From contig CAJXUA010000001.1 in the NCBI GenBank assembly GCA_913060695.1, positions 186,001 to 250,000 of the forward strand: a stretch of 64,000 bases of DNA, in the 5' to 3' direction. This document shows, piece by piece, positions 17,907 to 25,434 of this stretch (the stretch's first letter is position 1; each line of letters opens with the position of its first letter). This stretch comes from an uncultured Gammaproteobacteria bacterium. GTDB lineage: Bacteria; Pseudomonadota; Gammaproteobacteria; Pseudomonadales; Pseudohongiellaceae. Under the pieces are notes generated by a model. That model was not told the origin of the DNA. It did no database searches and was given only the letters and a program-made list of their open reading frames with translations. Position numbers and translations under genes: made by a program.

Positions 17907-18061
17907 TTATCGACCCCTTCGGTGCATTGAAGTATTGCGTGCAAGACATTAGCGAAATTATAGCGTGTTAGCGTCTCTACAGGGTATCGGCTGAATTGCT
18001 AAATATTTTACACACGAATGCCTATTCTGGGATCGAGCGCAGCTCGCGCAGTCTACGTTTA

Positions 18062-18847
18062 CTAGCTAGCCTCAGTGTTAAGCCAGGCTGTGTGAATCAG
18101 TTGGGCGAAGCACTGGGCACCCTGAGTGGTCTCGATCTTGTCGCGGCGGATCTCTAGCATCACGTGGGACAGCCCTCGGCTCGCCGCATGGCATGGAAGA
18201 GAGTAGTCGACATCGTCTTCTATCGAATAGGGTTCATTATCGCCAACAAGGCCGGGCGTCACCTTGCTTAGTTGAGGTAACAAGGCATGGGCCAGTCGTG
18301 GGTCGCCTCCGTAGCACACCCCAATGCTCCACGGGCGTTCCTTGCCCTGCAAAGAGGGGCTGAAACTGTGTATCGAAAGCATGGTCATGTTCTCGTCTTT
18401 GCGTGCTTCCAGCAACGCAGTTATCGCAGCGTGATAGGGAGCGAAGACAGCGCTAATACGGCTAGCGATATGTTCCTCACTCAAGTCCTTATTTCCTGGT
18501 ATCCGGGTTCCGTCACTCTCCTGCAGTATGGACTCAGGGCTTGTAGCTGCGCGGTTGCAGTCGATCACGAGACGGGAGTAGTTGGACAGCAGCAAGGGGG
18601 CATCCAGTAGCTTGGAGAGATGCCGTGCAACATCCGCAGTGCCTGCATCCCAGGCGATGTGGCTGGCGAGTATCTCCTCGCTAAGCCCTAGCTGCTGCAG
18701 GCAACGCGGAACACGGTTAGAGGCGTGGTCCGCAATTAGTAGGAGTGTGTTGCGCCCCTGTGCATTGATTAGCTCAAACGCTGCGGGTTCATCATTCTCA
18801 AGCGATATAGTTGCGGTAATACTTGCTGTGCTACTAAACGATTTCAT
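18062..18847 (-). CDS. N-formylglutamate amidohydrolase family protein
   Basis: 261 residues from ATG 18847, which lies inside the 3' end of the upstream transglutaminase gene (14-bp overlap). Family motifs are clear: LLLIADHASNRVP, HIAWDAGTADVA, YSRLVIDCNR, SIHSFSP and LEIRRD. The enzyme family hydrolyses N-formylglutamate in histidine degradation, but no hut genes are nearby. Stand-alone members next to transglutaminase-like genes are common and probably act on other N-acyl amino acids or peptides. The overlap means the two genes are translated together. Confidence 0.85.
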   Translation of the reverse strand: MKSFSSTASITATISLENDEPAAFELINAQGRNTLLLIADHASNRVPRCLQQLGLSEEILASHIAWDAGTADVARHLSKLLDAPLLLSNYSRLVIDCNRAATSPESILQESDGTRIPGNKDLSEEHIASRISAVFAPYHAAITALLEARKDENMTMLSIHSFSPSLQGKERPWSIGVCYGGDPRLAHALLPQLSKVTPGLVGDNEPYSIEDDVDYSLPCHAASRGLSHVMLEIRRDKIETTQGAQCFAQLIHTAWLNTEAS

Positions 18848-19640
18848 CCGCAATTACCTTAAAGCTCTTCAGTTGATTCTCGCCAAAGGTATTACTGATC
18901 GCGACGTCTGCTGCATCGCGGCCCTGTGCGATTAACACCCTTCCTATGCGGCGCTCGTTATTGCGAGGGTCGAAAATATGCCATTGTCCGTCTAAATAGG
19001 CTTCAAACCATGCAGCGAAATCCATGGTGCCGTAGGGTGGCGGAATGCCAATGTCGCTAAGATAGCCGGTGCAGTAGCGCGCGGGAATATTCATGCAGCG
19101 ACAGAACGCGACCGCTAAATGAGTGTAGTCGCGGCATACGCCTTTGCCCTCGTTGAAGGCTTCGGCGGCCGTCTTAGTAGAGCGGGAATAGGCATAGCCA
19201 AACTCGATATGATTGTGCACGTAGTCGCAAATAGCCTGCACTCGTGCCCAACCTAACGGCGTGTTGCCAAACAGATTCCACGCGGTGCTCGAGAGTATGT
19301 CTGTCTCGCAGTAGCGGCTGCCTAACAGATACTGAAGCGTTTCCTCTGGTAGGTCTTCCACATTGTGTTGGTGAGCAAACAGACTCTCTGGGTCTGGCAA
19401 GCCGTTATCATTAATTATCGCGATAGTGGAGATGGTGGTCTCTCCAGTGGGTGCTGTGATACGACTTATCCAGTTTCCCATCGCATCGCGGTAGCCCCGA
19501 ATCAATACCGATGGCTTGGCAATAATATGATCGGGTTGGTGGAGGTCCGAGGCGCGTGAGTAATGTACATTGAGCGCAAGTATCATTGGAGTGGGGTTCG
19601 GGCAAGAGTAAGTTAGCTCGTAACCTATTCGCATTTGCAT
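18834..19640 (-). CDS. Transglutaminase-like cysteine peptidase family protein
   Basis: 268 residues from ATG 19640 (AGAGAA upstream). The N-terminal domain is the bacterial transglutaminase-like lead; the core has the catalytic triad GKGVCRDYTHLAVAFCR (Cys), TMDFAAWFEAYLDGQW (His position replaced by the family's D-F-x-A-W arrangement) and HIFDPRNN (Asp). The family H-A-W motif reads FAAW here, so the expected histidine immediately before A-W is not present in this alignment by eye, which could mean altered catalysis. Coupled to the downstream amidohydrolase by overlap. No signal peptide, so probably cytoplasmic. Confidence 0.82.
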   Translation of the reverse strand: MQMRIGYELTYSCPNPTPMILALNVHYSRASDLHQPDHIIAKPSVLIRGYRDAMGNWISRITAPTGETTISTIAIINDNGLPDPESLFAHQHNVEDLPEETLQYLLGSRYCETDILSSTAWNLFGNTPLGWARVQAICDYVHNHIEFGYAYSRSTKTAAEAFNEGKGVCRDYTHLAVAFCRCMNIPARYCTGYLSDIGIPPPYGTMDFAAWFEAYLDGQWHIFDPRNNERRIGRVLIAQGRDAADVAISNTFGENQLKSFKVIADEIV

Positions 19641-19879
19641 GTTAGTTTCTCTTTTTGAGGAGTGGCCATGTGCACAAATATTTTTTACACAGGTCTAGCA
19701 TTCTCTGACAGCAGTATGCGCCAGTAATAAGTCAAATTGGGGGAGTAAGTAAGTTACTTCTTGGTAGTGAGCGATTAGAAGCGTAAAGAGCAGTTTTTTA
19801 AGTGTGTTTGCGTACAGACCAGAATTGCCTAAAGCCTCATTATGAAATCTAAATTGGCTGTCTTATTAGGATGAATGAC

Positions 19880-20026
19880 ATGTTAGAAACGATTGCAGTG
19901 GTTCTATTGATTCTCTGGGTGCTGGGTCTGGTGACGTCTTCCAGCATAGGCGGGTTCATTCACATTCTCTTGGTCATCGCCGTGATAGTTGTACTAATTC
20001 GAATTATTCAAGGCAGAAGACTCTGA
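19880..20026 (+). CDS. Small membrane protein, lmo0937 (DUF5670) type
   Basis: 48 residues. The start is ATG 19880, with AGGA eight bases upstream; an ATG 9 bases earlier abuts the AGG and would leave no room for ribosome binding. The protein opens with MLETIAVVLLILWVLGLVTS, continues with GGFIHILLVIAVIVVLIRI and ends in QGRRL: two transmembrane helices around a small turn. This matches the lmo0937-family pattern almost exactly. Function of the family is not known; members are often stress-induced. It is convergent with the glycine-zipper lipoprotein gene. Confidence 0.85.
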   Translation: MLETIAVVLLILWVLGLVTSSSIGGFIHILLVIAVIVVLIRIIQGRRL

Positions 20027-20032
20027 ATTGTA

Positions 20033-20061
20033 GAGGGCATACGCAAGTCGCGCATGCCCTC
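20033..20061. terminator. Hairpin between convergent genes
   Basis: GAGGGCAT / ATGCCCTC, an 8-bp perfect inverted repeat with a 13-base loop that can pair further, between the lmo0937-type gene and the glycine-zipper lipoprotein gene. No long U tract on either side; possibly a bidirectional terminator. Confidence 0.4.
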
Positions 20062-20069
20062 ACAGAGAT

Positions 20070-20531
20070 TTAGCGCAAAGTAATATTGTCACCATACACA
20101 TTTACTGCAGCGCCAGGGCTGATGTTCATCGGGTCTTGTACGGCGATAGTTTGTTGTCCGCCGTCATCCATCTCGACCACTACGTTGTACCAAGTAGAAG
20201 CATTGCGATTCTGCTCTATGTTGTTGCCAAGCAAAGCCCCGCCAATTACGCCCGCAGCGGTCGCTACTTTCTTACCGTTACCGCCGCCTACCTGATTGCC
20301 AGCAACGCCGCCCACAACTGCGCCGATCACCGCGCCAGTACCGGTTGAGGTACCTTGCTGCGAGACTGGTGTCACAGAGCGGACCACACCGCAGGAGCTA
20401 CAAGATTCGATCACTGTGGTCGAAACTGGGCCAGGGGTTGAGGATGAGGCGGCCTCTGGTGGAGAACAGGCCGCAAGGCCTGCGAACAAAATTGAGACAC
20501 TTACTGCACGAAGAACGAATATAGTTTTCAT
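20070..20531 (-). CDS. Glycine-zipper 2TM lipoprotein (SlyB/OsmB-like)
   Basis: 153 residues from ATG 20531. The signal peptide ends at the lipobox LAAC (Cys at about residue 22). The centre holds a glycine-zipper repeat, GAVIGAVVGGVAGNQVGGG and AAGVIGGALLGNNIEQ, typical of outer-membrane lipoproteins such as SlyB. The C-terminal segment with VVVEMDDGGQQTIAVQ matches the conserved region after the zipper. Probably supports outer-membrane integrity; the partner is unknown. Confidence 0.87.
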   Translation of the reverse strand: MKTIFVLRAVSVSILFAGLAACSPPEAASSSTPGPVSTTVIESCSSCGVVRSVTPVSQQGTSTGTGAVIGAVVGGVAGNQVGGGNGKKVATAAGVIGGALLGNNIEQNRNASTWYNVVVEMDDGGQQTIAVQDPMNISPGAAVNVYGDNITLR

Positions 20532-20762
20532 ATTTCCCTACTCTGACTGATTGCCAGCTCTGCCGACGCGGCAGGGTTGGAACAGTCTTCCGATAGATTT
20601 ATCAGTAACTGTTGAATCATTGTAAATCAACAGTACCCCCTGCTCGGTGCGCCACCGCACGGAACGATTCTACAATACTGCTATTTTCATCAAATGAAGT
20701 GAACTGATGCACATTTTGTGTACTAGGCGCTTCTTTGAATCACCCACTAAGAGACCAGAACT

Positions 20763-21152
20763 ATGAGAATAACTAAACTTTTAAGAACCCCTGCTGCATA
20801 CTCGATCATCGCTTCTATGTTGTTTGTCAGCGTTCAGGCTCCCGCATTGGCTGATGTTGTTGGTACCAAAGAGTTGACGATGCAGGCGCAACTGCAAGTG
20901 CAGCGCAACGATGTGCGTGACTTGATCGCTCGTGAAGATGTTCGTGCAGGACTTCTTGGCTACGGTGTGAATCCTGCCGATATCGACAAGCGTATCGACA
21001 GCCTAACGACAAGCGAGTTACTACAGATTCAGAATCAGCTGGGCGTTCTTCCAGCGGGCGCTGATGGCGTGCTAGGCGTAGTACTGACCCTGATCTTGAT
21101 CTTCGTACTTCTCGACGTGCTCGGCGCGACAGACGTGTTCCCGCGCATCTAA
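20763..21152 (+). CDS. PA2779-family membrane protein
   Basis: 129 residues from ATG 20763. A signal peptide or N-terminal helix (ending VQAPALAD) is followed by a helical region with QRNDVRDLIAREDVRAGLLGYGVNP and a C-terminal transmembrane helix VLGVVLTLILIFVLLDVLG. This is the PA2779 pattern, and the next gene, 14 bp downstream on the same strand, is the usual PA2778 partner. The pair is conserved in gammaproteobacteria; the role is unknown. The alternating invariant positions suggest a periplasmic substrate or cofactor for the peptidase. Confidence 0.87.
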   Translation: MRITKLLRTPAAYSIIASMLFVSVQAPALADVVGTKELTMQAQLQVQRNDVRDLIAREDVRAGLLGYGVNPADIDKRIDSLTTSELLQIQNQLGVLPAGADGVLGVVLTLILIFVLLDVLGATDVFPRI

Positions 21153-21166
21153 AGGATAGGTACAAG

Positions 21167-22102
21167 ATGAGATTCAAGCTGCTTCTACTTCTGGCGTTTG
21201 CATCGCTTCTGAGTGCCTGTCTTTCCGCTCCACAGTCTGCTGCCTTGGTGCAGCAGGCTGACTTCAAATTCCCCAATCCGGAAGTCTTAGAATCACTCCC
21301 ATTTTTCTCGCAATCCGCCTATCAATGCGGGCCTGCGGCCTTGGCGACAATGTTGGTTTACAGTGAGGTAGATGTCAGCCCTGAGGATCTCGTGCCGCTA
21401 GTCTATGTGCCTGCGCGTAAGGGTTCATTCCAGTTTGAGATGGTGGCTGCAACGCGCAGTTATGAGCGACTTGCCTATCATCTTGAGCCTAGCCTCAATG
21501 CAGTGTTCGAAGAGATCAAGGCGGGACATCCTGTTCTGGTACTTCAAAACCTCGGTTTATCTTGGTATCCGCGCTGGCACTTTGCCGTTGTAAAAGGCTT
21601 CGATCTAGGTCGAGAGAAGATCATATTGAACTCTGGCACTTTCGAGAATTATGAGATGCCGCTCACTACTTTTGAGCTTACCTGGGCGCGTGCCGAGTAT
21701 TGGGCCATGTTATCTCTCGAGCCGGGGGTAATGCCGATTAGCGCAGAACCTGAATCCTACTATTTAGCGCTTGCGGCACTGGAAGAGACTCAGCCTCAGG
21801 CCAACATCTCGGCGGCATATCGCAGCGGCTTGCAGGCCTGGCCAAGTAATCAGAACCTACTGATGGGCTATGGGAATTTACTCTATCAAGAAGGTAACTC
21901 AGCAGAGGCCGCGACGAGGTTCAGGGAGGTGATTAAGTATCACAGTAACTTCGCGCCCGCGTGGAATAATCTGGCGCAGATTTTATTAGAGGATGGTGAT
22001 GTAGCGCAGGCTCGCACCGCGGTAGACCGGGCTATCGCGCTAGACGGTCCTTTCGTTGATATCTATCGTGAGACACTAGCGAAGATAGAGGCAGCCAAGT
22101 AA
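21167..22102 (+). CDS. PA2778-family C39-like cysteine peptidase with TPR repeats
   Basis: 311 residues. A lipobox (LLSAC at about residue 18) anchors it to the envelope. The peptidase domain has the C39-like catalytic Cys in QSAYQCGPAALATML and the His in WHFAVVKGFD. The C-terminal 110 residues carry two or three TPR-like repeats (YGNLLYQEGNSAEAATRF, AWNNLAQILLEDGDVAQA). Partner of the PA2779-type protein upstream, which may be its substrate. AAAGGA lies 12 bases before the start. Confidence 0.87.
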   Translation: MRFKLLLLLAFASLLSACLSAPQSAALVQQADFKFPNPEVLESLPFFSQSAYQCGPAALATMLVYSEVDVSPEDLVPLVYVPARKGSFQFEMVAATRSYERLAYHLEPSLNAVFEEIKAGHPVLVLQNLGLSWYPRWHFAVVKGFDLGREKIILNSGTFENYEMPLTTFELTWARAEYWAMLSLEPGVMPISAEPESYYLALAALEETQPQANISAAYRSGLQAWPSNQNLLMGYGNLLYQEGNSAEAATRFREVIKYHSNFAPAWNNLAQILLEDGDVAQARTAVDRAIALDGPFVDIYRETLAKIEAAK

Positions 22103-22107
22103 TAAAG

Positions 22108-22740
22108 TTATACGTTCACTTTGCGTAATCGCATAACCTCTTTCTTGACCATCGCGTAGCATTCGCAAGCCGTAGCCTCTAATCCGCTGCGGTTGATAAC
22201 GGCAATATGCCCACGACGAGAACTAATATAGCCGGCGTCTTCTAGGCATCCGGCTGCATCAGTTATGCTCTCCCGGCGCACCCCAAGAATACTGGCAACA
22301 AGTTCCTGAGTGATCACCAAGTCTTCGGAAGCGCAGCGATCGAGCGTTAGTAGAAGCCAGCGACATAGTCTTTGTTCGAGAGAGTGGTGGCAATTACACA
22401 CTGCAGTCTGGGCGATCTGCGTCATGAGTGCTTGGGTGTAACGTAGTAGTAGCGCATGCATGTTGCCGCCCCGCGCAAACTCCGTCTGTAAGATGCGTGC
22501 ATCCAATCTGTAGGCATAGCCCGCTGTCTGCACTACTGCCGAACCAGGCATGCGACCTCCGCCCAGAAACAAGGCAACGCCAACCAATCCCTCGTTGCCC
22601 ACTCCGGCAGTCTCGGCAACCGCCCCCGATTCGGTGACGTAGTGTAGAGAGACAATTGCAGTCGTAGGAAAGTAGGCGTGAGTCAGTTGCTCGCCGGGTC
22701 GATAAAGCATCTGGCCTAGTGGTAAAAGTTCAAGAACCAA
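22108..22740 (-). CDS. Crp/Fnr-family transcriptional regulator (start uncertain)
   Basis: 210 residues if TTG 22740 is the start. Cyclic-nucleotide-type domain (LGQMLYRPGEQLTHAYFPTTA) and a C-terminal helix-turn-helix (LVITQELVASILGVRRESITDAAGCL). It belongs to the subgroup with CNCHHSLEQRLCRWLL and lacks the N-terminal cysteines of FNR. The frame stays open upstream and encodes a stretch, DQKPIHNYLLSALHAEDYER, that matches the N-terminus of relatives, yet no ATG, GTG or TTG occurs between the in-frame stop at 22849-22851 and TTG 22740. An ATT at 22842, with GGTGA six bases before it, is a candidate start. The gene follows the receiver-PAS gene, whose stop overlaps that ATT. Confidence 0.85.
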   Translation of the reverse strand: MVLELLPLGQMLYRPGEQLTHAYFPTTAIVSLHYVTESGAVAETAGVGNEGLVGVALFLGGGRMPGSAVVQTAGYAYRLDARILQTEFARGGNMHALLLRYTQALMTQIAQTAVCNCHHSLEQRLCRWLLLTLDRCASEDLVITQELVASILGVRRESITDAAGCLEDAGYISSRRGHIAVINRSGLEATACECYAMVKKEVMRLRKVNV

Positions 22741-22837
22741 ATGTGCGCTTAGGCGCTCATAATCTTCTGCATGCAGGGCCGAGAGAAGATAATTATGAAT
22801 TGGTTTCTGATCTTTGCTTGTACAGGACGTGATTGCC

Positions 22838-23662
22838 TTAATTGTTTTTCACCGCGCTGATCTCCACGCCAATGCCACGATAACCGAGGAAATTACAAGT
22901 TCTGTCGAACATAGGCTGACCGCTTACAAGGTAGGTTTGTTGACCGCCCTCAGGAGTATTGCGCGAGAACTCGAAGTCGAGAAAGGGTTCGCGAGCCGTA
23001 ATCTTTCCGCGCAGTATCGACTGCTCTTGCGCATTCCAGCCAGTGCCTAGAAGTGTGTTTGTAGACTCGGCAGTAGAATCGACTGCGATGCCGAGTATCT
23101 CGGGAACAGGACCTGATACCTTAGTGAAGCTGCCGGTAGTGTCTTGCTCCCAATACCAGTCCGATACTAGATCGGTAAAGCCTCGGAAGCGCGCTTCGCT
23201 TTCCTGAAGCTCGGTAGTGCGTTCGTTAAACTGCTGTTCCAGTTTTCCAATATGTTCCTCTAGGGACCTATAAGACAGTCGCGCCTCGAGCACGTTGTGT
23301 ATGCGCGCTAAAAGCTCAACCATCTCGAATGGTTTACCGAGCGCATCTTTTGCGCCAGCTTGCAGAGAACGCAGTTTAAGATTGAGATTATCGGTTAGCA
23401 CGATGACGCACAGATAAGGAGAGGCAATGTGTTTGCGCAGACTCTTCATCAAAGCGAAGCCGCCGGTTCCTAGGAAATCCATATCGAGTAGTATTAGGTC
23501 GCAGCGACCACTAAGGTGTAGCTCTATTACCTTGGCAGGATCGTTGGTTTGTTGAATGTTTGAATAGCCTGCCTTTGACAAACTTTTTTCTAGAAGATCT
23601 AAGTTTTTTTGCTGATCGTCTACTAGCAGTATGCTGGCACCATGAACATCGACTGGATTCAT
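22838..23662 (-). CDS. Response regulator with receiver and PAS domains
   Basis: 274 residues from ATG 23662, chosen over ATG 23680 because AAGGAAG precedes it at good spacing. Receiver domain: acidic pair in LLVDDQ, phospho-acceptor Asp in LILLDMDF, the T/S position in VLTDN and the lysine in GKPFE. A short coiled-coil region (SLEEHIGKLEQQFNERTTEL) links to a PAS domain (ARFRGFTDLVSDWYWEQD ... GYRGIGVEIS). No GGDEF, EAL, kinase or DNA-binding domain follows, so it is probably an adaptor or sensor for another protein. The Crp-type gene comes straight after it and may respond to the same signal. Confidence 0.87.
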   Translation of the reverse strand: MNPVDVHGASILLVDDQQKNLDLLEKSLSKAGYSNIQQTNDPAKVIELHLSGRCDLILLDMDFLGTGGFALMKSLRKHIASPYLCVIVLTDNLNLKLRSLQAGAKDALGKPFEMVELLARIHNVLEARLSYRSLEEHIGKLEQQFNERTTELQESEARFRGFTDLVSDWYWEQDTTGSFTKVSGPVPEILGIAVDSTAESTNTLLGTGWNAQEQSILRGKITAREPFLDFEFSRNTPEGGQQTYLVSGQPMFDRTCNFLGYRGIGVEISAVKNN

Positions 23663-23850
23663 CTTTCGACTTCCTTTCATAACACGTGGTTGTTGCGATT
23701 CGAAAGTACGGAGGAGGAGAGTCTTGGCGTGTTGTGAAAATTTAACGCAAGCCTGCAGGACCTAGGTATTCACAGAAGGTAAAACGCGTGGGGCAGAGTA
23801 TCACGTATTCGCTATTACGCAATGCGCACTGCGCCTATCACGATATGTCA

Positions 23851-23884
23851 GAAGTGCCCGATCACAAACGCATTCGGGCACTTC
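23851..23884 (-). terminator. Hairpin after the ice-binding protein gene
   Basis: Perfect 11-bp arms (GAAGTGCCCGA / TCGGGCACTTC) with a 12-base loop, 23 bases after the ice-binding protein stop. The U tract is poor. Confidence 0.5.
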
Positions 23885-23906
23885 ATCCACTAAACAGTTA
23901 AAAATC

Positions 23907-25028
23907 TTAAGGCGCAGGCTTTGCAACGGTGGCGCTGTCTAAGGCCACCATAGTCTGCGCTAATGCTCTGCCCGTCAAGGACGCGCCAGTCTGCATAGTG
24001 ATTGCTGTCTGGGACAGGATGTTGCCTTCGAAATGAGCACCAGCTTCGATGATGACTTCGCCCGCAACTTGCCAGAAGATATTCTTGGCCTGTGCGCCGC
24101 CAGCTAGAGTAATACGCTTGTTGGCGCTGATTGTCAGGTCGCCGGAGATTTGGAGTATCCACACATCATTGGCTGCGCCAGATATAACGAGGTCGCCTGG
24201 AATAGTGACTGAAGTGCCCCAGTTATAGAGACCGCCTGTAAGTGTTCTGCCACCTATATTACCGGTGCCCAAGTTGAGGAAATCAGGCGTTGGACGGCCG
24301 GCCGCATCTGTGTAGGCATTCTGCATGTCTAACACGGCAGTGGTAAGGTTTGAGTTGGTAGGGGGCGACATGTCGGCGCCGTAGAGCGTTCCCGTCACTT
24401 GAGGAGATGTTGCCGAAGTGGTGCCTACCATCGTCAATGAGAAGCCGGTTAAGAACGAAGTGGCCGCGGGGCTCAAGCCTATGTCGCCGGTGATAGCGGA
24501 GGCTGGTACTGTCGAGACCGCGGACTTTGCTAGAATGGCGAAGTTTGCCGATGAGCCTAGCAGTACGGCTGCTGGTCCTAATTTCACAGAGTCTGCTGTG
24601 ACGGTGTAGACCATCGAATACTTGGCGTTAGCCAGCATGTCACTTTCGGTCAATCCGTAACCAATGTAGAGCTGCGCGCCCACATAATTTGTGAGGTCTC
24701 CGTTTGCAAACAACACTGCGGAACCGCTGTATAGAGTGGTTGTCGCCAAGACAGGTACGGTACCCGTGCTGTAGCTAGTCCAGCCTTGAGGGGTTAAGAA
24801 GTACCAGCTGTTCTCGAAACTGAAACCCGCATAGTAATTGCCGGTTTTGCCAAGATCGGCATCCGCCACATTGACGGTAGCGCTTAGGGTAAGGCTCTGT
24901 GTAGTGCCAACTCCCGAGGCGGAGAAACTCGCCGTAGGGGCAGCCTGAGCGGTGCCCATTAGCAATGCGCTTATAAGAAACAGGGCTAACCGTGCTTTTT
25001 GCCTCACGATTGTTTGAAAACTTGTCAT
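23907..25028 (-). CDS. Exported ice-binding-like protein (DUF3494)
   Basis: 373 residues from ATG 25028 (CGGAG upstream). Signal peptide ends at GTAQAAPTAS. The first 150 residues form a beta-rich N-terminal domain; the DUF3494 ice-binding domain starts near residue 155 with SANFAILAKSAVSTVP and contains TGDIGLSPAA, LTGGLYNWGT, IPGDLVISG, ANDVWILQISGDLT and FEGNILSQTAITMQTGASL. These are the conserved segments of the DUF3494 beta-solenoid plus long helix (AVLDMQNAYTDA). Such proteins bind ice crystals in polar marine microbes. The N-terminal domain, absent in the simplest family members, may be an attachment or spacer module. Confidence 0.9.
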   Translation of the reverse strand: MTSFQTIVRQKARLALFLISALLMGTAQAAPTASFSASGVGTTQSLTLSATVNVADADLGKTGNYYAGFSFENSWYFLTPQGWTSYSTGTVPVLATTTLYSGSAVLFANGDLTNYVGAQLYIGYGLTESDMLANAKYSMVYTVTADSVKLGPAAVLLGSSANFAILAKSAVSTVPASAITGDIGLSPAATSFLTGFSLTMVGTTSATSPQVTGTLYGADMSPPTNSNLTTAVLDMQNAYTDAAGRPTPDFLNLGTGNIGGRTLTGGLYNWGTSVTIPGDLVISGAANDVWILQISGDLTISANKRITLAGGAQAKNIFWQVAGEVIIEAGAHFEGNILSQTAITMQTGASLTGRALAQTMVALDSATVAKPAP

Positions 25029-25434
25029 GCGTAACTCCGTTTAATTCAGAATGATCGGATGAAGGCCTAGCGCGCACAGATTGGACGCTGCCGCCTTGGG
25101 CTTTCTTGAAGGACAAGTGGACTATATCGAGGAAGAACCGATCCGACTGTTTGCTGGCACACACAAGGTGCAACTGGTTTTGAGTGAATAGAGTCGAACT
25201 TTAGATAGCAGGCAGCGTTATACAGCGCTAGTTGTTTGCTCAGATTTGCTAGTTTATTGGAATGAGTTGCACCGAAGCATTGGAATCTCCGGTTCATTGT
25301 CGGTGAAGTAGCGAAAATTTTACTCTGACCCCCAAAAACTGATACCTTTTGGGTGTCTTATAAGCTGGTGAGGTAAGAGCAACAATAGTAATAAACCCTA
25401 TCCATCCTGTTTGTACCCTGTAAGGGAGAGAAAT
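25029..25434. other. Intergenic region between the ice-binding protein and FAH-family genes
   Basis: About 400 bases, divergent genes on both sides. Contains one GGGGTCAGAGTA-type motif (25314-25339) also present in the palindrome near 47.1 kb, and a good ribosome-binding site (AGGGAGAG) before the FAH-family gene. No gene seen. Confidence 0.5.
25314..25339 (-). repeat. Copy of the GGGGTCAGAGTA repeat motif
   Basis: On the minus strand this reads GGGGGTCAGAGTAAAATTTT. It shares the 12-base core GGGGTCAGAGTA with the 54-bp palindrome at 47103-47156. The same core is frequent in intergenic REP-like repeats of marine gammaproteobacteria, from memory. Confidence 0.55.
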
